In this document: positions 18,087-27,925 of the stretch, piece by piece
Layout: each line of letters begins with the position of its first letter
Numbering within the stretch: position 1 is the stretch's first letter
NCBI GenBank assembly: GCA_041725875.1
Contig: JBGRQB010000014.1
Span: forward strand, 1 to 43,816
Direction: 5' to 3'
Length of the DNA: 43,816 nt
Source of the DNA: JBGRQB01 sp041725875
Lineage (GTDB): Bacteria; Bacteroidota; Ignavibacteria; Ignavibacteriales; Melioribacteraceae
The notes under the pieces: model-generated
Databases searched by the model: none
What the model saw: only the letters and a program-made list of their open reading frames with translations
Told to the model about the DNA's origin: nothing
Position numbers and translations under genes: made by a program

Positions 18087-19133
18087 TCAGGATGGTGACC
18101 AAAAGATCACACGATCCGTAAATTTTTGATTTATTAAATTAATGTCATCTTCAGGATGAGTATTTTTGATAATTTTATCTACGTGTTCATTCAAAAATTC
18201 ATCCATTAGTGTTTTGTCTGAAATAGTAAATATTCTGTCAATTAAAGATGTGATTCCGTTAAATTTGCGAAGGTACCAGATTATATGTTTTCTGGCTCTC
18301 AAAACTCCTTCTCTTTCACCAAAACAATCGAGAGAATACTTAATATGACTATCTATTGATTTTTTAACTTCTGTTATATCCGGTTCTCCCGGATCAAAAC
18401 CATTTTCGATTATCGAACGGTATCTGGAAAATATAAACGGGTTTCCAAGAGCTCCGCGAGCTATCATTACCGAATCGATACCGGTTTGTTCTTTTATTTT
18501 TACAACATCTTCAGCTGTAAAAACAGAACCGTTTCCTACAACGGGAATTGATACTGATTTCTTCAATTCTTTCAAATATTCCCATTTAGGAGGTGTTTTG
18601 TACGAGTCATCTTTGGTTCTGGCGTGAACAAAAACCAAAGAAGCACCGTTATCCTGGGCAATTTGTGCCACTTCATTACAATTTATTGTGTTTCTTCCCG
18701 GTCCGAGTCTAATTTTTATCGAAACAGGAATATTGCCTGCTGCATCAACCATTCTGCGTACAATTTTTCCAATCAACACAGGATTGCTCATTAATCCGCA
18801 TCCCATTTTTATGTTACAGACTTTAGCAACGGAGCAGCCGCAATTTAAATCTATAATATCCGGTTTATAGCCGGCAATTTCACCAACAGCGTCACCTATC
18901 AATTCCGGTTTATTTCCCAGAAGCTGTACGCCAATAGGTTTTTCCTTTTTGTTAAATACTAAAAATCGTAAAGTATCGAGATTGTTTTTTAACACCCCGT
19001 CAGCACTAACCATCTGAGTAAATGTGCATCCGGCGCCATGATCGCGGGAAACTCTTCTTAGAGGTTCATAACTGACTTCTGCCATTGGAGCAAGAAACAA
19101 TTTTTTGTGTATCTGTAAACTTTCAATACTCAT
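18087..19133 (-). CDS. dusB: tRNA-dihydrouridine synthase (DusB-like)
   Basis: This FMN-dependent enzyme reduces uridines in the D-loop of tRNA. The family blocks are LFLAPMAEVSYEPLRR, the PIGVQLLGNKP strand, DIIDLNCGCSVAKVCNIKMGCGLM with the catalytic cysteine, VFVHARTKD, VVGNGSVFTAEDV and MIARGALGNPFIF. I start it at the ATG complementary to 19131-19133, whose product begins MSIESLQIHKKLFLAPMAE. A longer frame starting at 19199 would put the first 22 codons across the pnp terminator hairpin and has no family similarity. Dus subfamily assignment is approximate. Confidence 0.88.
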   Translation of the reverse strand: MSIESLQIHKKLFLAPMAEVSYEPLRRVSRDHGAGCTFTQMVSADGVLKNNLDTLRFLVFNKKEKPIGVQLLGNKPELIGDAVGEIAGYKPDIIDLNCGCSVAKVCNIKMGCGLMSNPVLIGKIVRRMVDAAGNIPVSIKIRLGPGRNTINCNEVAQIAQDNGASLVFVHARTKDDSYKTPPKWEYLKELKKSVSIPVVGNGSVFTAEDVVKIKEQTGIDSVMIARGALGNPFIFSRYRSIIENGFDPGEPDITEVKKSIDSHIKYSLDCFGEREGVLRARKHIIWYLRKFNGITSLIDRIFTISDKTLMDEFLNEHVDKIIKNTHPEDDINLINQKFTDRVIFWSPS

Positions 19134-19174
19134 ATAACACTGCCAATCATTAAATGGGGTTATTAAATAAAACG

Positions 19175-19203
19175 AAAAGTGCTGAAATATATTCAGCACT
19201 TTT
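19175..19203 (-). terminator. Intrinsic terminator at the end of the rimP-pnp operon
   Basis: A perfect 12-bp inverted repeat (19175-19186 and 19192-19203) with a 5-base loop starts 8 bases beyond the pnp stop. Its outer arms are A and T runs, so it could terminate in either direction. On the minus strand it closes the long translation operon. Confidence 0.85.
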
Positions 19204-19210
19204 GAGGAAT

Positions 19211-21358
19211 TTATTCAGCCTTTGGCTTTTCTTCTTTTTTTTCAGTTTTTTCGCCTTCTTTTGATTCCTTGTTTTCAACAGGTTTTTCCAAAAGTGCTTT
19301 GCGACTTAAACTCAGCTTACCGTTTTCAACTTTCATAAGCTGTACTTTAACCATATCACCTTCGTTAAGAACATCAGTTACTTTTTTAACGCGTGAATGA
19401 TCTATTTGTGAGATATGAAGCAGTCCCTGGTGACCGGGAAGAATTTCAACAAAAGCTCCAAAGTCAGTAATTTTAACAATTTTACCGTTATATTTTTTAC
19501 CTTCTTCAGGCTCGGCAACCATAAGTTTGATATGATCTTTTGCTTTTTGCGCCATTTCTGAATTAGCGCCAGCAATGTTTACTTTTCCGTCTTCTTCAAT
19601 ATTTATTTCAACACTGAAATCTCTCTGAACTGCCTGGATATTTTTTCCGCCAGGACCAATGATTAAACCAATTTTATCAACCGGTACAACTGTAAATAAC
19701 AATGTTGGAGCATATGGAGAAATATTTTCACGACTCTGAGGTAATGCTTCATCCATAATATCAAGGATGTGCATTCTTCCGTCAAGTGCCTGACCAAGTG
19801 CTTTTTCCATAATTTCAAAGCTGATACCCTGGATTTTAATATCCATCTGTATAGCTGTAATACCCTTTCTTGAACCTGCAACCTTAAAGTCCATATCACC
19901 AAGGTGATCTTCATTTCCAAGGATATCGGTTAAAATTGAAAATTCGTCACCTTCTTTTACCAATCCCATAGCAATACCAGAGATTGAACATTTTACAGGA
20001 ACACCTGCATCCATCATTGCCAGTGAACCGGCACAGACAGTAGCCATAGAAGATGAACCGTTAGATTCAAGAATATCTGAGTTAACTCTTACAGTGTAAG
20101 GGAATTTTTCTTCTTCAGGAACAATAAATTTTAATGCTCTTTCAGCAAGGTTTCCGTGACCAACTTCACGTCTTCCCACACCACCAAATCTGCCAACTTC
20201 ACCAACTGAGAATGACGGGAAATTGTAGTGGAGAATAAAACTTTTTGAATATTCTTCCTGCAGACCGTCAACAATTTGTTCGTCACGTTTTGTACCCAAA
20301 GTAACGTTTGTTAAACTCTGAGTTTCGCCGCGTGTAAACAAAGAAGAACCGTGAGTTCTTGGAAGCAGACCCAAATGAACTGATATCGGACGAACTTCAG
20401 TTAAAGTTCTTCCGTCAAGTCTTTTGCCTTCTTCAAGAATTCTTTTTCTCATCAATTCTTTTTCTATATCGTGAAGAACAGCTTTAATAGCTTTTTCTTC
20501 TTCAGGATACTTTTCTTCAAGAGTTTCAAGAACTTCGTTATTTAACTCTTTGTTTTTGTCGTATCTTTCTTCTTTTGCAAGTTTAGTAGAAACAATTTCA
20601 GCATATTTATCATAAGCTAATTTGTTAACATCGGCAACCATTTCTTCGTTAACTTCTTTTGCAGCAACTTCCATTTTTGGTTTACCGCATTCTTCAACAA
20701 GTTGATTCTGAAGTTTAACAAGTTTAATGATTTCCTGGTGTGCAAATTTTAATGCAGTAAGAAAATCTGCTTCTGAAATCTCTTTTGCTTCACCTTCTAC
20801 CATCATAATGGAATCCATTGTACCAGCAACAGTCAATTCAAGATCTGCTTCTGAAATTTGCTGATGTGTAGGATTAACCACAAATTCACCGTTAATTCTG
20901 CAAACTCTTACTTCGCCAACAGGCTCAAGAAACGGAATGTCAGAAATTGCCAGCGCCGCAGATGCACCAATAGCTGCAACTACATCAGCATCATTTTCAC
21001 CGTCAAAAGAATAAACCTGAGCTACAATCTGAGTCTCGTTTAAATATTCTTTAGGGAATAATGGTCTGATCGGTCTGTCAATTAATCTGGCAGTCAAAAT
21101 TTCTTTTTCAGAAGGTCTCCCTTCACGTTTTATAAATCCACCAGGAAATTTTCCTGCAGCAAATAACTTTTCTCTGTATTCAACCTGCAACGGGAAAAAA
21201 TCTTGATCTTCTTTAGGCTCACTAGCTGCAACGGCAGTTACCAATACCATTGTGTCTCCATAACGGACCATAACTGAACCGTTGGATTGCTTGGCCATCA
21301 AACCAGTTTCAATGGACAGGACTTTTCCGCCTATTTCAACTTCTTTTTTAACTATCAT
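19211..21358 (-). CDS. pnp: Polyribonucleotide nucleotidyltransferase (PNPase)
   Basis: PNPase is a trimeric 3'-5' phosphorolytic exoribonuclease and a core enzyme of mRNA decay. The 715-residue protein has two RNase PH domains with a helical linker. The catalytic second copy contains LDGRTLTEVRPI, LFTRGETQSL and KFIVPEEEKFPYTVRVNSDILESNGSSSMATV. A KH domain (IGLIIGPGGKNIQ) and an S1 domain (GKIVKITDFGAFVEILPGHQGLLHISQI) follow, and the protein ends in a Lys/Glu-rich tail. It lies 12 bases downstream of rpsO, the common rpsO-pnp pairing. Confidence 0.98.
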   Translation of the reverse strand: MIVKKEVEIGGKVLSIETGLMAKQSNGSVMVRYGDTMVLVTAVAASEPKEDQDFFPLQVEYREKLFAAGKFPGGFIKREGRPSEKEILTARLIDRPIRPLFPKEYLNETQIVAQVYSFDGENDADVVAAIGASAALAISDIPFLEPVGEVRVCRINGEFVVNPTHQQISEADLELTVAGTMDSIMMVEGEAKEISEADFLTALKFAHQEIIKLVKLQNQLVEECGKPKMEVAAKEVNEEMVADVNKLAYDKYAEIVSTKLAKEERYDKNKELNNEVLETLEEKYPEEEKAIKAVLHDIEKELMRKRILEEGKRLDGRTLTEVRPISVHLGLLPRTHGSSLFTRGETQSLTNVTLGTKRDEQIVDGLQEEYSKSFILHYNFPSFSVGEVGRFGGVGRREVGHGNLAERALKFIVPEEEKFPYTVRVNSDILESNGSSSMATVCAGSLAMMDAGVPVKCSISGIAMGLVKEGDEFSILTDILGNEDHLGDMDFKVAGSRKGITAIQMDIKIQGISFEIMEKALGQALDGRMHILDIMDEALPQSRENISPYAPTLLFTVVPVDKIGLIIGPGGKNIQAVQRDFSVEINIEEDGKVNIAGANSEMAQKAKDHIKLMVAEPEEGKKYNGKIVKITDFGAFVEILPGHQGLLHISQIDHSRVKKVTDVLNEGDMVKVQLMKVENGKLSLSRKALLEKPVENKESKEGEKTEKKEEKPKAE

Positions 21359-21370
21359 TAGTTAAGCCTC

Positions 21371-21640
21371 TTATTTTCTTAATTTAAGTTCTTTAATAAG
21401 ACTTCTGTATCTTTCAATATCTTTACCGGCAATGTAATTTAATAATCTTCTTCTTTTACCAACCATCTGCATCAAGCCTCTTCTTCCGGCGTGATCTTTT
21501 TTGTGCTCGCCAAAGTGAGCGGTAAGCTGGTTAATTCTGGCAGTTAAAATAGCAACCTGTACTTCTGCAGTACCGCTGTCTTTTCCATCTTTACCAAATT
21601 TTTCAACTATTGCCTGTTTGTCTTCTTTCGTTAAAGCCAT
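21371..21640 (-). CDS. rpsO: 30S ribosomal protein S15
   Basis: S15 is a primary 16S rRNA-binding protein of the small subunit. It is 89 residues, the usual length, and carries the conserved TAEVQVAILTARINQLTAHF, HKKDHAGRRGLMQMVGKRRRLLNYI and YRSLIKELKLRK blocks. A good AAGGAG Shine-Dalgarno sits 5-6 bases before the ATG. It lies between ribF and pnp. Confidence 0.98.
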   Translation of the reverse strand: MALTKEDKQAIVEKFGKDGKDSGTAEVQVAILTARINQLTAHFGEHKKDHAGRRGLMQMVGKRRRLLNYIAGKDIERYRSLIKELKLRK

Positions 21641-21695
21641 TTTTAGCTCCTTAATTTATATTGTACGATTAAACCCCAGAATGAACCGGAGTTAA

Positions 21696-22637
21696 TTAGT
21701 TAGTTACTTTTTTCATTAATTCTCTGCAAGCTGCTTTATCACGTGTTATTTGATTAATCAGCTCACTTTTGGTTTCAAACTTCACTTCGTCTCTAATTCT
21801 TTCAATAATTTCCACTTTGATTTTTTTTCCGTAAATATCAAAATCAAAATCGAGGAAGTGAACCTCTATAACATAGTTGGATACATCATTAAATGTGGGA
21901 CGCATTCCAATATTCATTATACCGTAAAACTTTTTCCCGTTTATCTCGGAAGAGATGCAGTAAACACCTTTTTTAGGGATCAGTTTATCAGGATAATCAG
22001 CATCAATATTTGCAGTAGGAAAACCAAGCTGGCGGCCTCTCCTGGCACCTTTTACAACTTTTCCTTCAATGTTGTAATAGCGTCCAAGATAACTTGCAGC
22101 TTTTGTAACATCTCCTTCATCAAGCAGAGCGCGTCTTATTTTTGTACTGCTTATTCCATCTTCGTTAAGTTTTACAGCCCCTACTCTTGTAACGGAAAAA
22201 TCGATCTTTTTCCCCAAAATTCTGAGCTGTTCCTCGTTCCCGGATCTGTTTTTACCAAATCCGTGATCATACCCGACTATAATATGTTTTATTCCTATAC
22301 CGGAATCAATCAGTTTCTGTAAGAACTCTTCGGCTGTAAGGTTTGCAAGATCTCTGTCAAACTTTATAACAATTACATTGTCAACACCGAACTCTTTAAT
22401 CAGTTTTATCTTTTCATCAAGAGTTGATAACAACTTTAATTCAAAGTTTTTTGAAACCACCTTTTGCGGGTGAGGATCAAAAGTTATTACACAACTCGCA
22501 ACATTTTCTTTTTTTGCAGTCTGATTAAGAGTATTTAAAATATCAAAATGGCCCTTATGAACTCCGTCAAAAGTACCAATTGTTATTACTGCTTTCTCTA
22601 TTTTTTTGATTTCCGAAAATCCTGCAACAATTTCCAT
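21696..22637 (-). CDS. ribF: Bifunctional riboflavin kinase / FAD synthetase
   Basis: RibF converts riboflavin to FMN and then FAD. The 313-residue protein has an N-terminal nucleotidyltransferase half (ITIGTFDGVHKGH, CVITFDPHPQKVV, IIVGYDHGFGKNRSG, SSTKIRRALLDEGD). The C-terminal riboflavin kinase half carries GRQLGFPTANID, GVYCISSEINGKKFYGIMNIGMRPTF and EVHFLDFDFDIYGKKIKVE. Both catalytic halves appear complete. It lies between truB and rpsO; the gap to rpsO (55 bases) contains no obvious terminator. Confidence 0.95.
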   Translation of the reverse strand: MEIVAGFSEIKKIEKAVITIGTFDGVHKGHFDILNTLNQTAKKENVASCVITFDPHPQKVVSKNFELKLLSTLDEKIKLIKEFGVDNVIVIKFDRDLANLTAEEFLQKLIDSGIGIKHIIVGYDHGFGKNRSGNEEQLRILGKKIDFSVTRVGAVKLNEDGISSTKIRRALLDEGDVTKAASYLGRYYNIEGKVVKGARRGRQLGFPTANIDADYPDKLIPKKGVYCISSEINGKKFYGIMNIGMRPTFNDVSNYVIEVHFLDFDFDIYGKKIKVEIIERIRDEVKFETKSELINQITRDKAACRELMKKVTN

Positions 22638-22677
22638 TAGAATATTTTTAAACTTTTAAAGTTACAATTTTTTTCAA

Positions 22678-23397
22678 CTAAATAAAATGCTTATTGTTCT
22701 CTTCAAAAAACTCGATAAACTGCTCAACAGTAAAAGCATTTTCAACATTATAATCCCCAATTGCGGTTCTTCTCAGCTTTTTAAGATATCCTCCGCAACC
22801 AAGTTTTTGTCCGAAATCATCAGCAATTACACGGATATATGTTCCTTTTGAACATTTAATTTCAAAGTGAATATCCGGAAGATTAACTTCGGTAATTTTG
22901 AAATCATAAATTTCAACTTTTCTGGCTTCTCTTGTAATCATTTTACCCTTTCTGGCATAATGATAAAGAGATTTTCCGTTATGCTTAATGGCCGAATACA
23001 TCGGCGGAACCTGCTCAATTTCACCTAAAAAGCTTTTTCTTGTTTCTTCTATCTGTTCGGATGTAACTCCGGAAATATCTTTTTCTTCGGTAAACTCCGT
23101 TTCACTATCCATTGAAGGAGTTCTTTTTCCGATGGAGATAATGCCTGTATAAACCTTTGGCAAATCCTGATATTTGTAAATTTCCTTGGTCTTTTTACCG
23201 GTGCAGAGTATTAAGAGTCCGGTGGCAAGAGGATCGAGAGTTCCTGCGTGACCGACTTTTTTAACATTAATTAACCGGCGAACTCTGTTTACCACATTAA
23301 ACGAAGAAAATCCTTCCAGTTTATCAAAAAGAATTACCTCTCCGGCGGCAAAATTTATTTCACTATAATTATTCAGATCCGTTGTTATCATTTTCAT
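22678..23397 (-). CDS. truB: tRNA pseudouridine-55 synthase TruB
   Basis: TruB makes the universal pseudouridine 55 in the T-loop of tRNA. The 239-residue protein has the catalytic-aspartate motif KKVGHAGTLDPLATGLL and the ILCTGKKTKEIYKYQDLPKVYTG, QVPPMYSAIKHNGKSLYHYAR and CSKGTYIRVIADDFGQKLGCGGYL blocks. A C-terminal PUA-like extension is short or missing. The start overlaps rbfA by 29 bases, indicating coupled translation; a second ATG two codons in is an alternative start. Confidence 0.95.
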   Translation of the reverse strand: MKMITTDLNNYSEINFAAGEVILFDKLEGFSSFNVVNRVRRLINVKKVGHAGTLDPLATGLLILCTGKKTKEIYKYQDLPKVYTGIISIGKRTPSMDSETEFTEEKDISGVTSEQIEETRKSFLGEIEQVPPMYSAIKHNGKSLYHYARKGKMITREARKVEIYDFKITEVNLPDIHFEIKCSKGTYIRVIADDFGQKLGCGGYLKKLRRTAIGDYNVENAFTVEQFIEFFEENNKHFI

Positions 23398-23725
23398 TTA
23401 TCTGTCTAAACAACTCTTCCATTTTATCAACATAATCCGCTGTTTCATCAACATAAAACAATAACTCGGGCGCAAACTTAAGATTTATTCTTTGTGCCAG
23501 AGCGGTTCTGATCATCTTTTTAAGTGAATTTAATTTCTTCAGTACGGAGTCTCTTCTCTCTTTTTCAAGCATAGAAACAAATACTTTGGCAATTTTTAAA
23601 TCAGGAGTAACTTTCACTCCTGTTATTGTAACAAGTGAAAAAGCCGGGTCTTTCATCCGGTTAAGGAAAATAAGACTCAGCTCTTCTTTTATCATTTTTT
23701 GTACTTTTTCTTGTCTGATTGACAT
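23369..23725 (-). CDS. rbfA: Ribosome-binding factor A
   Basis: RbfA is a KH-fold factor needed for late maturation of the 30S subunit and 16S rRNA 5'-end processing. The 118-residue protein carries RQEKVQKMIKEELSLIFL, DPAFSLVTITGVKVTPDLKIAKVFVS and the ELLFYVDETADYVDKMEELF end. Its start overlaps the infB stop by one base, and its end overlaps truB. The order infB-rbfA-truB is widely conserved. Confidence 0.95.
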   Translation of the reverse strand: MSIRQEKVQKMIKEELSLIFLNRMKDPAFSLVTITGVKVTPDLKIAKVFVSMLEKERRDSVLKKLNSLKKMIRTALAQRINLKFAPELLFYVDETADYVDKMEELFRQINENDNNGSE

Positions 23726-26631
23726 TACTGCTCTAACTTCTTCTTCTCTTCAACTATTTCATATACTTCGATAATATCGCCAACTTTAATATCGTTAAAG
23801 TTGTTGATATTAAGTCCGCACTCATATCCTGCTGCCACTTCTTTTACATCATCTTTGAAGCGTTTAAGAGTAGCAAGCTCTCCTTCGTAAATTACAATAC
23901 CGTCTCTGAACAGTCTGATTTTGTTATTTCTGTTTACATTACCATCCTGTACATAACAACCTGCAACCGTACCAACCTTAGGTACTTTGAAAGTATCACG
24001 AATTTCAATTGTACCAACAAGTTTTTCAGAAAGTATCGGATCGAGCATACCTTCAAGTGCAGATTTAATTTCGTTAATTGTATCGTAAATTACATTATAT
24101 AATCTGATATCTACTTTTTCTTTTTCAGCAAGCTTTCTTGCATTTGTATGAGGTCTTACGTGGAAACCAACAATAATTGCGTTAGATGCCTGAGCAAGAA
24201 TTACATCACCCTCAGAAATAGCACCAACACCTTTGTGAATAACTTTTACAGTTACTTCTTCGGTTGTAAGTTTCATTAATGAATCTGCAAGTGCTTCAAC
24301 AGAACCATCCACGTCACCTTTTACAATAATTGGTAATTCTTTAATAGCGCCTTTACCTGCCTGTGCAGCAATCTGATCAAGAGTAATAAGATTAACCTGT
24401 CTGTGATCCTGTTCACGTTTAAGCTGCTGGCGTTTAATGGCAACTTCTCTTACTTCACGTTCACTTTCAAGAACAACAAAAGAATCACCTGCCTGAGGAG
24501 CACCTTCAAAACCAAGAACAAGTACAGGAGTTGAAGGACCTGCTTCGGTAACTTTGTTATTTCTTTCATCAAACATTGCTCTTACACGACCGTGATAAAT
24601 ACCTGCAACAAAAGGATCACCCACTCTTAGAGTACCTTTTTGGATAAGGATTGTAGAAGTAACACCGCGACCTTTATCAAGCTGCGATTCAATTACAGTA
24701 CCTCTGGCCATTCTGTCTGGATTTGCTTTTGCTTCAAGCATTTCAGCTTCAAGAAGCAGTTTTTCAAGCAATACATCCACACCATCACCAAATTTTGCTG
24801 AAATTTCACAACACTGATACTTTCCGCCCCAGTCCTCTACAAGAACATTTCTTTCGGCAAGCTGCTGTTTAATTTTTTCAATGTTTGCACCAGGTTTATC
24901 AACCTTGTTAATAGCCACAACTATAGGAACGTTAGCAGCAAGTGCGTGATTTATTGCTTCTACTGTCTGAGGCATCACAGCATCATCAGCAGCAACAATA
25001 AGAATTACTATATCTGTTACACTGGCACCACGGGCACGCATTGCTGTAAATGCTTCGTGACCAGGTGTATCAAGGAATGCAATCTCTTTACCATTATCCA
25101 GTTTTACTTTATAAGCACCAATATGCTGGGTAATACCGCCTGCTTCACCGGCAACTACATTTGCACGACGAACATAATCAAGCAACGAAGTTTTACCGTG
25201 ATCCACGTGACCCATTATTGTTACAACCGGAGGACGGAGTGCTAAATCCTCTTCATTTTCTTCTTCCACCTCATCAAGGGCTTCAGATGTATATTCTTCC
25301 TGAAATTCTACTTCATAACCAAACTCATCGGCAACAAGAGTAATTGTTTCAACATCCAGGCGCTGGTTAATGGAAACCATTAAACCGAGTCCCATACATT
25401 TTGCAATTACATCACCAACATTTACATTCATAAGGTTGGCAATTTCAGAAACTGCAATAAACTCTGTTACTTTCAGTTTTGCTTTTTCAAGCATTTCCTG
25501 TTCAAGTCTGATTTCTTCCTGCTCAAGCTTCTCTTTACGTTTTTTCTTTCTCATTGAAGCTCTGTCTGCACCACTCTGAGTGGTAGCATCCATACCGAGC
25601 ATTGTCTGGCGAATTGCAGCATCAACAGCATTCTGATCAACTTCAACTCTTTTACCTTTTTTCTTCTTACGGTTTTTAGCAGTTGATTTATTATCTACAT
25701 TCTGCTCAGGTTGTTCACTACCTTCACCTTTACCTTTTTTCTTCTTCCATTTTTTCTTGCCTTGCTGATTATCAGAAGAAGCAGGCTGGTTGTTAGCCGG
25801 TTTGTTTTTGTTTTCTTCAACAGGTTTATCTTTTGCCGCTGCGTTGCGATCATTAGAAGGTCTGTTATCCTGTTTTCTGTTTTTATTATTGCCGTTGTTG
25901 CTAGTATTATTGTTGTTATTGTTGCGCTGCTGTTTTCTTGATTTCTTTTTATCTTCAAGATCTATTTTACCAAGAATGGTAAGACCCTGTTTAGAATTAT
26001 CAAGATCAATTTCAGTCTGAGTTTTAAATGGCTTTCCATTTTCTGGTTTTATCATTTCTTCAACCGGTTCCTCTTTGGTTACTTCCGGAGTTACTGGCTG
26101 TTTGTTGGTAACAGGCTGAACCTCTTCAGGTTCTTTTTCAACCACTTTTTCCTCAATAACCGGTTCTTCTTTGGCAACAGGTTCTTCAACAACTGGTTCC
26201 TGAGCTTCTTCTACAGGTTCGTTGCTGTTTTTCTCTTCTTCTGCCTGAACTTCAACTGGTTCAAAATCCTCTTCTTCATCGGCAGTCTGGTTAAGATAAT
26301 CTCTTAACGGACTTGCAGATTCTTCCTGAACAGGTTCTGAAACCTCAACTGCAGATTGTACTTCTTCCTCATCCGAATCCTGACTTTCAGTGCGCTTTTC
26401 AATTCTTTTCTTATGAAACTCCGTCACTTTTCTATAATGAGTTTCAGCCTTTTCCATATCCTTTTTATACTTGGAATGAATATCCGCCACCATTTCATCT
26501 GTAAGAAGTGCCATATGCGATTTTACATCGTGGCCTTTTTCCTGCAGATATTCCACAAGGGAATCTGTTGACAGATTATATTCTGAAGCAAATTTGTATA
26601 ATCTCAGTTTTTTCTTTTTTTGTTCGGGCAT
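23725..26631 (-). CDS. infB: Translation initiation factor IF-2
   Basis: IF-2 is the GTPase that brings initiator tRNA to the 30S subunit. In 968 residues it shows an IF2_N domain (KLRLYKFASEYNLSTDSLVEYL), then about 280 residues of low-complexity linker, first Glu/Pro/Val-rich and then Asn/Lys-rich. A second IF2_N-like segment follows (VTEFIAVSEIANLMNVNVGDVIA). The G domain starts near residue 468 (TIMGHVDHGKTSLLD, DTPGHEAF, NKVDKPG), followed by the EF-Tu-like and C1/C2 domains (EIRDTFKVPKVGTVAGCYV). It lies 26 bases downstream of nusA. Confidence 0.98.
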   Translation of the reverse strand: MPEQKKKKLRLYKFASEYNLSTDSLVEYLQEKGHDVKSHMALLTDEMVADIHSKYKKDMEKAETHYRKVTEFHKKRIEKRTESQDSDEEEVQSAVEVSEPVQEESASPLRDYLNQTADEEEDFEPVEVQAEEEKNSNEPVEEAQEPVVEEPVAKEEPVIEEKVVEKEPEEVQPVTNKQPVTPEVTKEEPVEEMIKPENGKPFKTQTEIDLDNSKQGLTILGKIDLEDKKKSRKQQRNNNNNNTSNNGNNKNRKQDNRPSNDRNAAAKDKPVEENKNKPANNQPASSDNQQGKKKWKKKKGKGEGSEQPEQNVDNKSTAKNRKKKKGKRVEVDQNAVDAAIRQTMLGMDATTQSGADRASMRKKKRKEKLEQEEIRLEQEMLEKAKLKVTEFIAVSEIANLMNVNVGDVIAKCMGLGLMVSINQRLDVETITLVADEFGYEVEFQEEYTSEALDEVEEENEEDLALRPPVVTIMGHVDHGKTSLLDYVRRANVVAGEAGGITQHIGAYKVKLDNGKEIAFLDTPGHEAFTAMRARGASVTDIVILIVAADDAVMPQTVEAINHALAANVPIVVAINKVDKPGANIEKIKQQLAERNVLVEDWGGKYQCCEISAKFGDGVDVLLEKLLLEAEMLEAKANPDRMARGTVIESQLDKGRGVTSTILIQKGTLRVGDPFVAGIYHGRVRAMFDERNNKVTEAGPSTPVLVLGFEGAPQAGDSFVVLESEREVREVAIKRQQLKREQDHRQVNLITLDQIAAQAGKGAIKELPIIVKGDVDGSVEALADSLMKLTTEEVTVKVIHKGVGAISEGDVILAQASNAIIVGFHVRPHTNARKLAEKEKVDIRLYNVIYDTINEIKSALEGMLDPILSEKLVGTIEIRDTFKVPKVGTVAGCYVQDGNVNRNNKIRLFRDGIVIYEGELATLKRFKDDVKEVAAGYECGLNINNFNDIKVGDIIEVYEIVEEKKKLEQ

Positions 26632-26657
26632 ATTTCCTGTTACCTATATTTTAAATT

Positions 26658-27908
26658 CTATTCTTCTTCAAAATGAGTTTTTAAGTATTCGATAATTTTA
26701 TCTGCCTGTTCTTCTTCCAGACCTTCAATTTCATTAAGCTTATCTTTACCGGCAGTTAATACTTCAAGCGCGGTATCAAAACGATTGTTGATAAGAAGTT
26801 CGTAAACTTCCTGTCCCAATCCGCTTCTTAAATCGAATAATTCTATATCTTCACCTTCTTCGTACTCGTCGTATCCTCTCTGTTCGCGGATAACTTCAAT
26901 ATCATAACCGGTTAATTTTATTGCAAGTCTGATATTTACACCGTTACGACCAACAATCAGTGAAACCTGACTGCTATCGGCAAATACAGTACATTTTCCG
27001 TTTTCTTCATCAATTTCAATCTGTTTTAATTTTGCCGGTGCAAGAGCTCTCTGAATGTAAGTAATAGGATCATCAGAATAATTGATAACATCTATGTTTT
27101 CATTATTTAACTCTCTTACAATTGCGTGTATTCTTACACCTTTCATACCAACGCAGGCACCAACAGCATCAATTCTCGGATCAGTTGATTCTACGGCAAC
27201 TTTTGCTCTTTCTCCCGGTTCGCGGGCAATTCCTTTAATATCTATAACACCGTCATAAATTTCAGGAATTTCAATTTCAAACAATCTTCTAAGGAAAATA
27301 TTATCCCCTCTTGAGATAATTACAACAGGTCCGTTAGGAGTTTTTTTAACAGTCTTAACAACTGCTCTTAAAGTTTCCCCTTTTCTGTATCTTTCACGCG
27401 GAATCTGTTCTATTCTCGGAAGCAGTAATTCATTTTTGTTGTGATTTATAAGAATGTCATTTCTTCTTACCTGATAAATATCACCAACAACAATTTCCCC
27501 TTCCATTTCCATGTATTCATTATATATAAGGTCTTTTTCAATCTCTCTGATTCTCTGGTTCAGGCTCTGACGCGCAAGATTAATCAATCTTCTGCCAAAT
27601 GATGCCAATTCAAGTTTTTCCACAAAATCTTCACCAACTTCAAGGTCATCATCATTCCCTTTTCTGTTTACTTCGTCAATGCTGATTTGCGTACAGGAAT
27701 CTTCAACCACATCAACAATTTCTCTTTCAAAGAAAATTTCGATGTCGCCTTTATCCATATTTACAACTACATCATAAACGGCTTCCTGTCCATATTTTTT
27801 CTTAACTAACAGACCGAAAATATCTTCAATAATTCCTGCAAGTACATCTTTATCCAGACTTTTCTCACGAACCATCTGCGCAAAAGATTCAACTATAAGG
27901 TTATTCAT
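26658..27908 (-). CDS. nusA: Transcription termination/antitermination factor NusA
   Basis: NusA binds RNA polymerase and modulates pausing, termination and antitermination. The 416-residue protein has the N-terminal polymerase-binding domain (VESFAQMVREKSLDKDVLAGIIEDI), an S1 domain (GEIVVGDIYQVRRNDILI), KH1 (GACVGMKGVRIHAIVRELNNENIDVI) and KH2 (CTVFADSSQVSLIVGRNGVNIRLAIKLTGYDIEVI). It ends in a helix-hairpin-helix-like tail (LNEIEGLEEEQADKIIEYL). It lacks the two acidic repeats of the E. coli protein, as is usual outside Proteobacteria. It sits 17 bases after rimP. Confidence 0.97.
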   Translation of the reverse strand: MNNLIVESFAQMVREKSLDKDVLAGIIEDIFGLLVKKKYGQEAVYDVVVNMDKGDIEIFFEREIVDVVEDSCTQISIDEVNRKGNDDDLEVGEDFVEKLELASFGRRLINLARQSLNQRIREIEKDLIYNEYMEMEGEIVVGDIYQVRRNDILINHNKNELLLPRIEQIPRERYRKGETLRAVVKTVKKTPNGPVVIISRGDNIFLRRLFEIEIPEIYDGVIDIKGIAREPGERAKVAVESTDPRIDAVGACVGMKGVRIHAIVRELNNENIDVINYSDDPITYIQRALAPAKLKQIEIDEENGKCTVFADSSQVSLIVGRNGVNIRLAIKLTGYDIEVIREQRGYDEYEEGEDIELFDLRSGLGQEVYELLINNRFDTALEVLTAGKDKLNEIEGLEEEQADKIIEYLKTHFEEE

Positions 27909-27925
27909 TTATCTTGCCTCCGATA

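Noticed and set aside
19134..19199. N-terminal extension of dusB (22 codons)
   Set aside because: The extension overlaps the pnp terminator hairpin and does not resemble Dus N-termini; the internal ATG is preferred.
21750..22322. A 190-codon plus-strand reading frame opposite ribF
   Set aside because: It lies fully within ribF, whose both catalytic halves are intact; the antisense translation is low-complexity Phe/Asn/Ile-rich.
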